This document shows, one piece after another, positions 12,466 to 24,562 of a DNA stretch of 64,000 bases. How positions within the stretch are numbered: position 1 is the first letter of the stretch; each line of letters opens with the position of its first letter. Below the pieces are notes generated by a model that saw only the letters and a list, made by a program, of their open reading frames with translations, searched no databases and had not been told where the DNA came from. Made by a program: the position numbers and the translations under genes. The stretch comes from Capitulum mitella (Eukaryota > Arthropoda > Thecostraca > Pollicipedomorpha > Pollicipedidae), in NCBI GenBank assembly GCA_030062745.1, contig CP099842.1, positions 12,250,095-12,314,094 of the forward strand, written 5' to 3'.

Positions 12466-13214
12466 AACTTTTCCTCGCAGTTAAAACTGATGATAACCCT
12501 TGCCTGTGGCACGTGCACTAGGTCGGGCCTATTTTTGAATCAGACGTCCAAAGTCACGGAAGTGTGGCGCCGAGCTCGACTGAAGCGGCCTGGCAAAGTT
12601 ACGCGGATTACGGAGGCCATTTCAGGCCGAGTATCGCCGCCGAGCGCCGACTGAGCGCGATCAAATCTAAATCGGGCGCCGCTCACGGTGTCGGGACGCG
12701 CCTGTCGTGTCTGCTGCGGACGAGTGATAGCCTTTTCACGTGTCTGCCGATCTGCGAACGGACAGCGGCCAAGCTGTTTGTTGAGTGGAAGAGGGCCGGG
12801 CTGGGGCAGGCACGCGCAGGTACTTACCAGCTATTCTTTTGAAAAAAAAACGCAGCCCATTGGAAAGAACTAACTAAGATTAACCCAGATCAACAGGACC
12901 ATATCAATATCGTTCTGATATATCATTACCTGGACCCTTGTGATCAGCTTTTCTAACACAGAAAACAAATCCGGCGAGCTGATGACAAAATCGCCGTGAA
13001 ATAACACTCGGTTTTAATATCAACGTGAAGAGAATGAACTTTTTAAAATACAGTCTAAAAAAGTCCACATGCGGTCCACGAATGCAAATGTGTCGCCGAT
13101 CTGACTGAAACAACACCTGATATTTCAACAGCACAACTGGCTGGGTGTGCCGCCCTGAGTGTACGAGACCGGAGCTCGTCCGTACCTTTCCGGCAAACTC
13201 TTCCTCCAGTGCGC
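12466..13214. other. no gene identified; GC-rich segment 12560-12830
   Basis: GC-rich 12560-12830 has open frames on the + strand without recognisable domains. A good donor string (CTG/GTAAGTACC) lies on the minus strand near 12831, but the sequence before it is A/T-rich and not coding-like. Confidence 0.35.
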
Positions 13215-14757
13215 TGCCGGCGCGGATCCAAAGGGGGCGATGGGGAAGATGGCTCTCCTGAGGCATGAGAAGGCAAGGGGAGCGATGGAGAGACTCAAAA
13301 GACTCAAAAGGGGTCCCGAAGGGGCCTTGTATGAACTTCACAGGGTTTCTGTGGGAATGTGACAAATTCTTCATGCAGTCAGAGGGCCTCTGGAAGGGTT
13401 AGATGACCCATGGAACGCCTAGAAAGGCCCCTAAAGCTCCCAAAGGGCTCCTAAAACCACAACAGGGCTCCAACACGGCAGATTACCTCTGAGGCCGCCA
13501 GAAGGGCCACAGGGCCCCCGAGACCCCCAGGATGAGGAATGAGTCCTTATGACGACATAGAGGCCCCTGGAATATCATGGAGACCCCGAATGGGTTTCAC
13601 GGGCCTGTATGGAAAGCTGAAGGTACCTAATGCAGTCAGAAGGCCTCCGGGGTGCCTTATGAGACAATGAGACGGCAAGATGGCCTCCAAAATGAGTAGG
13701 GGGGACCCTGAAACTCTCCAGGGGTCGCTGGGACCGAAAGAAAGGCTCCAAAACGCCAAAAGGTCCATAGGATCGCTTTAAGTGTCAGAAAGGCTCCTGA
13801 GACGGCATGAACTTAAGAGGATGGCAAACACGGCATAGGGGGACCCTGGCCAGCCAGAGGGGTCCCTGAACAGGGATGCGGCAGTGACCTTCTCAACCTC
13901 GACCAGAGGAGCCCCAAATGGGCTACTCTGGTCTTTTTGAAAACTGTAGTTCTTGGTGCGCTCAGGGGCCCCGATAACGTCAAGTGGGTCCTAAAACGGC
14001 AAGAGGGGCCCCTACACAGCAGATGGCCCTTGAGACCGCCAAAAAGGTCGGAGGGCCCCCGCGAGGCAAAAACGATAAGAGGATCTCTGAGACGGTATGG
14101 GGTATGAGACGATATGAGACAATGGGGGCCCTGGACGGTAATAGGTATGAGAGGCATGAGAGGGACCCGAATGTATTGGGCGGGCTCCTGCCACGGAAAA
14201 GGTGCCCTGAAACTGCCCAGTGAAGCACCTGAAGCGCTAGCAAAGGCCTCTGATACGGCTAGATGGTCTCCTAAGGCTGTCAATTATCTCACATGTCACA
14301 GGGAAAGATTCCTGATGCAGCCATGGAGACCATCGGAGACGTTCAGAGGGCCCGTGACACTGCACAAGGATCCTATGTAGTGTTGTGTGGTGCACAGGTC
14401 CCAAAACGTCTTTTGTAGCTGACAGAGGGCCCCGATACGGCAAAAATGTTCCCAAGAGACGAGAAGAGGGGCAATTAGGACAACAGGAAGTTTCTTGAGA
14501 CTGCTATAGAGCGACCTTTGAGACCGCTCACTAGCAGTCTCTAGCAGGGCCCCTGAGACGACCAGAGGGGCTCCAGAAACTACTAAACTTTGAGAAGCCC
14601 AGACAGCTTCTGAAACGGCCAAAGGACCTATAGCATTGCCAGAGGTGCCTCTGTTACGGAAGGGAGAGACTTATAGATGGCCGTTGTTCTGCCTGAGGAG
14701 CTCCTTAGACGATTTAAAAAAAAAATACCCGGGGACGACAGTAGAGAACCCATAATG
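13215..14757. repeat. degenerate GC-rich tandem array (about 30-35 bp unit), part 1
   Basis: About 1.5 kb built of diverged units around GGGCCCCTGAGACGGCNAGA. Words such as GGGCCCC, GAGAC, ACGGC, CTCCTGA and GGGCTCC recur at roughly 30-35 bp. The same array resumes at 16051 after element A. Long ORFs on both strands here come from composition. Confidence 0.75.
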
Positions 14758-14759
14758 GC

Positions 14760-16050
14760 TTAACCCGGCATCGCCTAGAGACTGTCAAACAGGGCACCCC
14801 CTTGGTTTTTCGCGAATAACTTCTCGACAACAAGAGCCAGCCTAACCAAACTCTCAGCGCCTATTCGTGAATTAATTTTATATATTTAGGTATCCAAACC
14901 ATTTCCATGCTAGGTCAGGTCCTGGAGACATTGCGTCATACGTTAACCCTTGCATGCATGATTTGGCCTCTTCGGACGGCGGTGCGAACATGCTTCGTTT
15001 TTTTGACAATATTCGCGAATATGGTGCATCGATTATTTGGGTTTACGTAGGACGCGGTCCCCATAAGCATAAACAATCGTGACACGTCAACATTAGAGGC
15101 CATGCTAGGTCACATGCATGATGACAATTGAACTGATTTACAATGCGGGTGAAGGAAATGGTTGTTGCTGACCTTCCCCATCATTCAAGCTGGACAGGCA
15201 AATCTATACGCGCTTCTTAGCAATGTTCACCGAGTGAAAGGTGAAGTCATGTCAGTCATCTCATAAGTGAATGTCAAAACGAAATAAAATTTAACGTTGT
15301 TTGTGGAAGGTTATTCAGTAGCAGAAGAAAGCGATTATTTTTCTTAGTCATAGGATGAAAAACGAATATCTTTCCTGACCTGGGTTGACCTTGACTCAAA
15401 AAGGAACAGGCAAAGCAAATTTCATTATCATGAGATGTCATTTCAGGTTTGTCCTTAACGCAGTTAAGCATCCCAGCAAGTTATTATTGCTGTCTGTCAG
15501 GAAGAGACACAAACCTATGTGACTTGACCTAGAATGACATTGACAGAATGGGAAGCAGGTTATGCAGAACTGGGCATCAGAAGTTTAGCTTTCTTCTTTT
15601 TTATCACGTGGATTGAAACGGCTGCAAGTAAATTTCGGCTTTTGACACGTAAAGACAATGTTTCATCCGACCTAGGCTGACTTTGACCTAGCATTTTTTT
15701 AACATTTTGGCATCTTTCCAATGTGGACGATCACGACGTTCCGTACGAAACCCAGCTGAAGGTTCCAAGATTACTATTGTTGATGATACGATGTACGAAT
15801 CGGTGTCAGTTTTCCGACGTTGTGTTACGCGTTTTGCGTGGCCTTTACTGGTCACGTTACTGGTCACGTCACCAGTAACGTGACCAGGGCTAACAAAGTA
15901 TTTTCTGAATCGCAAGACTGATGGCTACCGATTGGTGGTAGGCCTGTTCAGATCCGACGGTAAGATCCTTAGATAACGGGGGGGGGGTGACTTTTTTGAC
16001 AATCCCTAGGCGATCGCGGGTATAAGAACACGCCAGGCGTGTCAGGTTAA
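14760..16050 (+). mobile_element. TTAA-flanked MITE, family A/B/C, copy A
   Basis: 1.29 kb between TTAA at 14760-14763 and 16047-16050. The left end is TTAACCCGGCATCGCCTAG; the right end contains its inverse CTAGGCGATCGCGGGT, then CACGCCAGGCGTG. The body aligns with copies B and C (for example ATTCGCGAATAT, GATGACAATTGRACT, TGACCTTCCCCATC). No ORF. It is inserted in the middle of the GC-rich array. Confidence 0.75.
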
Positions 16051-16305
16051 GTGTCTGTGAAACTACCAGATGGGTCCATGAAATTGCCCGAGGTGACCCT
16101 GAAACCGTTAAAGCAGAGCCTGAGACGTCCCGAGGGACACGTGAAACTATAAAAGGAACCTGAGACCACTAGAGGGTCCTGGCACGGCAGACGGCCCAAG
16201 ACTGCCACGGTCCGAGCCCCTGTAAATCCTAGAGGGGGCCCAACCAAAGTTAGCAAAAAATGTCTCCAGAAACTATAAGGGGGCAGAGGGGCTCCTGGAC
16301 CAGAT
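16051..16305. repeat. degenerate GC-rich tandem array, part 2
   Basis: Same unit type as 13215-14757 (CCTGAGAC, GGGTCC, GAAACT, CCCTGAAAC). It continues immediately after the right TTAA of element A, showing that A split one array. Confidence 0.7.
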
Positions 16306-16640
16306 ACAGACACGACATTGGAAATAGAGGGATGGACGCAGCCGCCTAAAATCCCGCCGATGTCATATTTTGGCCACTTTATAGAGAACAAGAAGAAGGT
16401 GACAAGAACAAGAACAACTCGACAAGAACAAGAACAAGAACTCGAAGAAGGTGACTCGCTTGAATTTTTTTTGGCTTCTTTACATGGTAAAATGAAACGG
16501 AAAATTACATCAAACATTTCCCATGAACCCGAGCAAATCAACGCCTTTTCATATCTGAAGAGCAAACAGGGAGGGGGTCCCTCACTGACCATTCGCCCCC
16601 CCCCTTCCCTGGCGAAATCCTGAATCCGCCCCTGGCGCAC
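16306..16640 (-). mobile_element. possible hAT-like element end with AAGAAC-rich low-complexity tract
   Basis: On the minus strand, CAGGGGCGGATTCAGG starts near 16634, followed by a poly-G/C run. This resembles the CAGNGGCGGA end of hAT-type elements and the intact example at 55735. The opposite end is not clear. 16388-16455 is an (AAGAAC)n-like tract. Confidence 0.35.
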
Positions 16641-16799
16641 TGCGCAGTTGCATGAGTGGAGAGGCTGACAGTGAATCTGAATTTATTTAAGTGTGCCAAG
16701 AAAACAAGTTCTTTGAAGTAACAATGCTACGTGATAGTTCAAAATCAACGTGACGACGCCCACCACGCGACGAGACCGCCCTTCTACTGGTCTGGCTGG

Positions 16800-17580
16800 C
16801 GCTGGTACGGGCGATTCATCTCGCCTTCTCGCCTACTGCTCGCCGGGAGTACCTGAAGCGCCCCTGTGGAATCGTCACCCATTGCAAAATGGTGGACTGG
16901 CACGTGATGTCACGCCCTGACTCCTCGGCCGGCCGCTGGATCGTGGCCGGTCAGCTGAGTTGCCCGGGGCAGCGGCCGGCAGCGCCTGCGCCGTGCCCTC
17001 GCGGCCGTGTCGGGTGACGTCACCAGTCCGCCCGTCCCACCTCCCGCCTCACCCGGCGCTGGGAGCCGGGACTGGAGCGCCACCGCCAGGCCGGGCTTGC
17101 ACCTGCTGCTGCTGCCGGGGATCCCTGCGGCTGAGCGCCGAGAAGAGGAACCTCCTCAGCCCTGCAGATGGTCTGCCAGTGCAGTAAATTTCAACAAGCA
17201 ATCCTTCAAGCTGAATCTGCTGGCGCCATCGCACGACCTGTCCTCGGGTGCCTGTGCTTTGGCTTTGTTCAGCATCTGGTTTGAATGTGAAGTCATGTGC
17301 TCGTGCTCCTCGGCTCCAGCCCGGCCCGCGCCTGCCGGCCGCACGGCGGCGTACAGGGGGAAGTCGCGGCACTGTACAGGACTGGACACCACTGCTGACA
17401 GATCGAACTCGTCTGGGCCCCGACGCCCAACAGGGCCGGCTGGAAGCGATATGGAAGCTCTCCGGAGTGGGCATCGAATCCCCCCGAGACCACTACCGGC
17501 GCTCTGGAGGGCGACTTCTCCGCCCTGGAGACTCAGCTGAGGGAGGTGTTCCGTTTTGTTGAAACGTTTGGACCACACAA
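16800..17580. other. GC-rich island with unclassified open frames
   Basis: GC-rich, with a CRE-like TGACGTCACC at about 17016. A + strand frame runs 17007-17540. A different + frame ends with TGALEGDFSALETQLREVF (to 17586), which reads like an amphipathic helix. Frames on both strands are open, so no CDS is assigned. A 5' exon or promoter region, or a gene remnant, are both possible. Confidence 0.3.
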
Positions 17581-17589
17581 GTTTTAACT

Positions 17590-17677
17590 AGAGTTGTAAA
17601 GTTTGTTTCCCCAAATGCTGCGTGCGGCTCCGGCTCCAGCCACGGTAAAGATCTACTGGGACATGCTTGGACTGATA
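17590..17677 (-). repeat. dispersed repeat shared with 35255-35349
   Basis: Reading the minus strand, the segment from CATATCAG through GGCTGGAGCCGGAGCCG to AAACTTTACAACTCT matches the + strand at 35255-35349 at roughly three-quarters identity. In the other copy the frame is open; here it has a stop. Confidence 0.6.
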
Positions 17678-18289
17678 TGAACACGACTGTTTACCGCCCA
17701 GATCTTTTAATGTCTATTCGTACTACGCGCATTATGCAGATTTTGAAACATCAGTGCAAATACATTTGCTATGATGTAAGTACATCTGTGTTAACTGTGT
17801 GCTTATGGCAACTGGAACAACTGAAGGCAACCATCACACATATGCTTAGTGGTCGACTATTGTTGTCACAAGTTTTGCCAGGCCCCAGACAGTGGATGAT
17901 TGTGCACACATGCAATAGCAGTTGAAGTGATGGAAGACAATGATAGCCTGGAATGTCAGGCTCAGGAAGCAAGCATTAATTATGGAATTCTGTGTCTCCT
18001 ACTTGCCGTACAATGGAATGTCATCATTGTTCGGAGAATATACAGCATGATTTTGATGCATTCCTGCAGAAGTTTCCATGCAGCAGCCATGCAGCGTTTT
18101 AAGCTTAACACAGGTGTGTGGACGGAGAATATGGAGGAAAATTGAGATAGAAACACAAAACACAACAAAACACAAAAACAAACACACAACACAACCTGCA
18201 AAAACAAATTTTAACATTAAAGATGCTGGTGTGGTGGGGTAAGGGCCATACCTCAGTTCACTTCTGGAGTCTATTGGACTGGATTGGAT
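17678..18289. other. no gene seen
   Basis: A donor-like GTAAGT near 17775 (+) is not preceded by a recognisable exon. Near 18145-18200 lies an A/C-rich low-complexity tract (ACACAAAACACAACAAAAC). Confidence 0.4.
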
Positions 18290-19047
18290 CTACCTGAATT
18301 ATGTCAAATTGTATAAAGTTAACATAGGCGACGTCAGGGACATGAAAAAGGTAGTCATATATTTGTCAGGTCAACTTGCGACCTTTGACCTTAAATGATC
18401 ACCAATGGCCTCAGACACACATGGAATGATCTTTAGTGCATTCCATTTTATCTGAAAACATTTCTAATCATTTTATTCGGTTCTGTTTCTAAAATTTTAA
18501 TTCATGAACGTCGCGAGGGTGGGTACGCGCGCGGCCATTTTAGAACATTTAGAACATCTGTGACCCGGCCGATACCAACCTGAAACCTGGGACACAAGTA
18601 AGGACGCCCTTCAAAGTCATAAATGTATATATAAATGTGTATAAATATACCCCGGATTTGCATCTCAAAAACCTTTCATTTTTTACCTTGACCTGACCCT
18701 ATGGACTGACCTGAGATTAACAAAATTATTTATGCATGCTTGCCCACTTCATTACCTGTATACACATATGACGGTTACTCTTTAAGTTTTGTCTTAAATC
18801 CCTAGTTTTGGCAACCAGTTTTTACATTCAGCCAGGTTAAAAATGGTCTGAGGTGCTTCCCAAAAACGCGGTATGGCTTCGCCCCTGAGCAAAATGAAAT
18901 TATGACATTTTGGAACAGTACGTAAAAAGAACAGATGAGACAGGTGACCAAGCTTTGTAAAGCTGCATCAGAACCCTGAAACTGACAAGCAAAAAATCCC
19001 GAAGGGATAGGCGGATTCAGCCCTTCTCCTGCCAGGAATAAGGTTAG
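18290..19047 (-). mobile_element. TTAA-type MITE, family F, copy F2 (truncated)
   Basis: Read on the minus strand, it begins CTAACCTTATTCCTGGCAGG at 19047 (decayed F1 end) and follows F1 through TTTTGCTCAGGGGCG, the AGGTCA-rich middle and ATGTCCCTGRCG. It is lost beyond about 18290, so only one end is present. Confidence 0.7.
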
Positions 19048-19413
19048 AGTCTTCTGAAGCCATTCATGCCACGGAAGGTCAGATCCCACGTCGTGAATGA
19101 CAATTCATTGGCTTGAGCTAAGCGTACCAAATTGATATCATCTAAGCAGGAAAATCATTTTCATTGACAAGGTATGCGTTCATAGTTGCTGCTTGCTGTC
19201 AGCTGAGATCAAGACAGGTCAGGAAAGAAAATTAAACATTTTAGCCTACTGCATAGAATTACTGCTCGGTTTCTAGCATCACATTAAAGTTTCCAAAAGT
19301 GTCTGTGCCAGTGGCGCTACCACAAGCACCGGCGAACCAACATTATTCTAGTGGTGATGCAAGGAAAGAAAGGACTCGAAAATACCGTTTTTCGTCGCTG
19401 TCCTGAATACGTT

Positions 19414-20543
19414 ACCCAAATATCCCGTTCACAATTTGCCACTTTCCAGCCAATACGCAGAGGGTGTCTTTCGTTCTCCCCACCCCTCAATCAACCTCTA
19501 GAACCAAACGTCGGATTTAAGAAATTTAAGCAGTTGTCTATAGCCCTCTATCCTGAGGCTCATCTATGATTACTTCAATGACGAGTTCTTAAGTTCTAAA
19601 AAGATATTAACTCATATATATTTGCTGAGATGGGCTTCCTGACACAGGTCATCACGGGTTGCTCACACAGGTTATCCAATGCATTGGTTATGAAGGAGCC
19701 AGTCAATAGCAGGAAGTCGCATTAAGTTCGATTTTTCCTATTTCCTCATCACTTAACAACATTTTCTTCACCATGTTCACCACCGGAAATGAGCTGCGAT
19801 CACTGATTCACTACCAGAATACATGTGATAGACTTGAATGGCGTAATGTGGAGCACACAGTCGTTTATCCTTGGTTTCGCCTTCATGTCTATTCGTTCGT
19901 GGGATATGAACGACTGCTCACTTGCACGTAGGTCCACCTCATGCGATTACGTGGTGTCGCCACTGTCTGTGCATAGCAAATGAGCCAAACGCACCCACGG
20001 ACGCCTCATGCTAGATGCAGTCGCTTTAGGTGAACTTACGTGCAAGTTAGCAGTCGTTCATGTCCCACGAACGAATAGAGGCATGAAGGCGAAACCAAGG
20101 ATAAACGACTGTGTGCTCCACATTACGCAATTCAAGTCTATCAAGTGTACTCTGGCAGTGAATAGGTGATCGCAATTTCATCTTCAGTGGTGTGCATGGT
20201 GGAAAAATGTTGTTAAGTGATGAGGAAATCGGAAAAATCGAGCAATTTAATGCGACTTCTTGCTATTGACGGGCCCCTTCATTAGCAATGCATAGGATAA
20301 CCTGTGTCAGTACAAGGAAGTCCACCTCAGCAAAATATGTATGAGTCATTATGTTGTTTAAGAACTTAAGAAATAATCACTGAAATAATCATAGATGAGC
20401 TCCCAGAATTGAGGGCTATAGATAACTGTTTAAATTACTTAAATCCGACGTTTGGTTCTAGAGATTGGCTGAGAGGGACGGGTACGAAAGACACCCTCTC
20501 CGTATTAGCTGCAAGGTGACAAATTGTGAACGGGATATTTGGG
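19414..20543. repeat. large inverted repeat (two arms over 500 bp)
   Basis: Arms 19414-19942 and 20030-20543 are reverse complements along their full length with modest divergence. For example, ACCCAAATATCCCGTTCACA at the left is matched by TGTGAACGGGATATTTGGG at the right, and CCTTGGTTTCGCCTTCATG near 19883 is matched near 20085. The spacer is about 87 bp. No ORF spans it. This fits a foldback-type or long-TIR non-autonomous element. I could not define a target duplication. Confidence 0.85.
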
Positions 20544-21469
20544 ACGCAGATTGATAAAAAGACGCCTTCCGTACACACCCTCGCCATGATAAGCATTTAT
20601 CTAACGTATTAATTGTATATTACCTGAGCATGATTTGTCATTCATAAATGTAGGATTTTGAACTAAAATGAGGTTATTAATTTGAATTTTACGCAAAGGA
20701 AAAGACTAGTGATAAACAAAAAATAGAGGAAGAAGGAGAGACTTTCATCACAGACAGTAAACATCTGTGAGACTGTTTTTTTCCATTTATTGAGAGTTCT
20801 CTGAATAACCAGAAAATTGGTCTCTTTGCTGCGAAACATCACCAATTTCAGTTAGTTCTTGTAGAACAGTTCTGTGGTTTTGGGATCCGTAGTGTCAAAT
20901 GGTCATTTATTGAATCGGACATTGAAATAATTATTGTTAAAAAACGTGGTTACAGAACAAAAAGAAAAAAAAACTCCAATACATTACCACGTCGTGTTTT
21001 AAGACCACATGAGTTACTCTGTAATTTTCAATTTCCTGCTTCCTTGACTTAACATTGACACATTTGGGCTTCTGCACAAAGCCATGATTTTTCAAGAGAA
21101 ACGCATCATTTTGGAAAATGGAAAAATGAAATTGCATGTAGGTGCCCTAAAATCACAGACTTTTCGTATTATTTCCAGAACTGATACCTTTATATTTTTT
21201 AATATCATTCCATTCTCTAAAGGCTGAATAAACAGAGTTCCAAGCTAGCAAATTTAGGACCTTTTTAGGATCTCAGATCGTTCTGGCGGCAAGTGATGAG
21301 GAAGCGATGAGATGGATTCCGACGCGGTTTGACAAATCCACCGATAGAAGTCATGAGCGATTTTAATGATACCAATATGAATATGGGCAAGTGAAACATT
21401 TATGGCGCAGCAGTCTATGCGCACTGTTGAGTGTTGCCTGCTATGTGATCAACAGCAAGTAGGCATGGA
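20544..21469. other. AT-rich, no gene seen
   Basis: AT-rich stretch with short spurious ORFs only. No repeat relation to other parts of the window was noticed. Confidence 0.5.
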
Positions 21470-22686
21470 TCAACTCTCGCCCGGCGGGAGTGTCGTTTTA
21501 GGACCCCTGCGGTTTTGTTGAATAACTTTCTAATGACTGGAGAGACAGAGCTGATTTTTTTCTCTGCCTGAGTTTTCGACATTTATACAACTTGAGAAAA
21601 ATTTTCAATATTTTTCATGCCATACTTCGTGAGCTGTGGCCCTTTTTTATGGTCATGTCAGTCCGGTTTTTAACCAAATCGAACAACACATTCCATTTGT
21701 TCGTAATTGGGTATTGCAATGTTGTGCCACATGTTTGTTTTATAAATGTTGGTGTCAATGACCCGATTTTAGTGTATGGGAAGGCTGACGCCATCAGAGG
21801 TCAAGCTGGGTCAAACGCGAATATGGAACATTGACGTTGAACGCCATTGCAGTTTTGTATACGGCACAAGTGATACCCACACTTGCAAGAATGCCTTACG
21901 ATCCACCACGTCAGCATTGTTTTGACTAGCACCGTTTGACGTAATGTAAGGCCAATTCGCAGTTCAGGTTCACGCTGGGGCAGAGAAATGTAAAAATTCA
22001 AAGGTTCGAAATTCGATTGCGCCCCAAGTGGTAACCTTGAAACATGCTAGGATAGACCGCGTATCCTCCTATGTACACACCGCATTTGGTGGCTCCAGCT
22101 CGATTGCTTTCGACAAGGAGTGATTTCTGCGAAATGACATCAGTGCCCCCATCGGTGACCTTTGGAACTAAGGTGGCCGCGACCCCAAATAGGCAACTCC
22201 CTCCCAGCCCGAGGAGAACCGGTGTACCAAGTTTGGCACACGTGTCGTCGCTCGTTTGACCTGTGACCCGACAAAAATGATGAAGTACTATTATGTCTCA
22301 CATCGCAACTTTCGTCTATAATAATATCTGAGTGACTTGGGAGGCCACCAACTGACCTAGATCCAGAAACCCATGCGTTTTTTGATGGCTAAGACAACGG
22401 AATTTACGGAATCGATTTATTTATATAAATCTGGGAACTATATTGTTAAGAAGATTTTGACATATTTTGGCACGACCGCTTTGAAATTATTGCCATGACC
22501 TAGGAAGTCACATGTTGAACGGAGACCAAAACTCGGATATAGCTGAGTTGATTCCGTGACGAGAAATACGCCTTTTTTACCGCGTTGCTGTGTCCCAGTT
22601 TGTTCAAAAGTTACTGCGGGAGGTCGTTTTAGGACCCATCGCCACCGGGCGAGGGCGTAAAAATGGCTCCGCCGAGCGAGATTTAA
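21470..22686. mobile_element. TTAA-type MITE, family I
   Basis: The left end is TCAACTCTCGCCCGGCGGGAG at 21470 (decayed TTAA). The right end, read inverted, is TTTAAATCTCGCTCGGCGGAG with TTAA at 22683-22686. Inner inverted words GTCGTTTTAGGACCC and GGGTCCTAAAACGAC lie 60-80 bp inside. About 1.22 kb, no ORF. The right TTAA is shared with D3. Single copy, so the family is defined by its ends only. Confidence 0.55.
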
Positions 22687-23988
22687 ACCGCGCCTGATTG
22701 GCACTCGGCACCGTTCACGCCCAAGTCGGCGGGGGTGAGGGCGGTTGCCCGATCCCTCTAACTCACGAACGGCTGGTCGCACGACAAAAATAAGCACACC
22801 GTTGGAAATCTCGCGACAAACAGAGCTCAAGGCTGGTCTCATTTTCAGTTTTGGATAATATGTAAGTCATTTGCGCCCTATATATGTTTTCCCACAGCCA
22901 GTTGCATGAAGCCGAGAGGCGGTCTGGATCTGAAGAGCTGTGATTAATTAAATCTAGATATAGGCAGCAACGAATAGGTAAAAGTACGCAGGCGCCGATA
23001 CACGTCTAAATTCTCTGATTTGTTTAATATATACGCCGAAACGTTGAATTAAACACACAGTGATATTCGCGCCAACTGGTGACGGGTGCCGTAGCCGAAC
23101 ACATGTGAAATTAACGAGAACTAATTTTAGCGCTTCTTCGTTTTTGCGACATAGGCCTTTCCATGTCACATTTCTTTATCGCAGTGGTTCTTGCGATGGT
23201 TTTTCATGCATAAATTCTGGAAAAATCCAGTAGCGATCAGTCTACACAATTCACGGGCTGTATTCGCAAGACTCTGTTTATTTCCAAAACATGCATTTTT
23301 TGAAACTTTTTGAACTTCTTAGTGCTACTCGCAAATGTGTGGAGCCAGTTCTGCCATTTTCAACCCGCTCTGAGTAATTCATCGCCGATTTTGGCGGTGC
23401 ATTGCGGCCCATGACAGTTATTCGTGACCTGACCTCAGGTCAAGGGTTGATGTCATTGATCCGACATCTGGATTAATGACACCGATATTAATGACACTGT
23501 AACTATCATGTATGTATACAAGTATTAATGACGCTGGAAGTCATTAGTGCTTTGTCCATTGACGGTAAATGGATGTCTGCATCCTCCCACATTAAAACCG
23601 TCATAAAAAATTCCGTCATATTCCGAAAAACCGACGACATGTCTTGAAAATGGGTTTAACTTACGTCAATGACCCAGAAATTTTTGAAATATTCGAGGTA
23701 GCAAATTTTTCGTATCCATCAAGATTTCTAACCCCTGAAAGTTTTTTGTGATATCATGTTTCCCGAAAAAGTTGCAGAGCCCTAAACGTTCTTGGACATA
23801 GGTCCACTTGATCTGACCTAGGTCAGGTACCTGACATGACCTGAGGTCAAAAACTTGACACAAGGTGTAGAAATGACCTAGCAAAAGTTACATAAAATGC
23901 CATGGCACTGCGTTCGTTTGTTCCCTCTCAGTCTTGGAGAAACCTCAGGGGATGGTCAACCGCCCTCCGCTCAGTCGGGGCAGGCTAA
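22683..23988 (-). mobile_element. TTAA-type MITE, family D, copy D3
   Basis: An inverted copy of D1/D2, starting on the minus strand at 23988 (CTTAGCCTGCCCCGACTGAG, GGCGGTTGACCATCCCCTGAGG) and ending at TTTAAA 22682-22687. The internal everted half-sites TGACCTAGGTCA and TGACCTGAGGTCA lie at 23815-23850. No coding capacity. Confidence 0.75.
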
Positions 23989-24379
23989 GAAGCATAGTTT
24001 CTAGGAATAATTAGTCGTCAATATAGCGAGAGGTTCCGCCAATGCTAGCGATTCACTGAAGTTGGCTATTCAAAAGGACGGATAATTAGAGGTATCATGG
24101 AAATAAGATGACGACATTTTTCATACAGGTGACAAAAATATGATCTTCGTTAGGTACCACTTAGCACCTAAAAGGACGAATTTCCGAACACTGTATTCTG
24201 GAAATAGTAGGTCGATGGAATTTCTTGTCGGATTATGTCAAATCGCCTGATGTAAAAAGTGGAAAATGCTAAGAAATACGCCCATCTTTCATGAGAGGAG
24301 GTGAATGGAAACATCGTATTTTCATTTTACTGTACGTGGTGTTTTTAAACCCGTTTTTTTCGGGCTTAATCCGGAAGGG

Positions 24380-24562
24380 TTAGAGACCTGATCTCAGGTC
24401 TCTAATCCTTTGTTTCGATGTCGTTCTAGACGACATCGAAACAGTCTACCACACATACACATGAAATTCTGGGCATGCCCCTACGCTTCTCCCCCCGCCA
24501 AATCTAATCTCTAAAGGATAAGAGACATAAGGATAAGAGACCTGACGTCAGGTCTCTAATCC
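24380..24562. repeat. cluster of three short perfect palindromes
   Basis: TTAGAGACCTGATCTCAGGTCTCTAA lies at 24380-24405 (nearly perfect, 26 bp). A TGTTTCGATGTCG inverted repeat lies at 24411-24442. AGAGACCTGACGTCAGGTCTCT lies at about 24535-24556. The first and third share AGAGACCTGA and may be the two ends of one small element. The word ACACATACACATGAAAT at 24449-24485 is duplicated at 24863-24900. Confidence 0.65.

Noticed and set aside
13813..14622. Minus ORFs of 108-156 codons
   Set aside because: They lie wholly inside the degenerate GC-rich tandem array.
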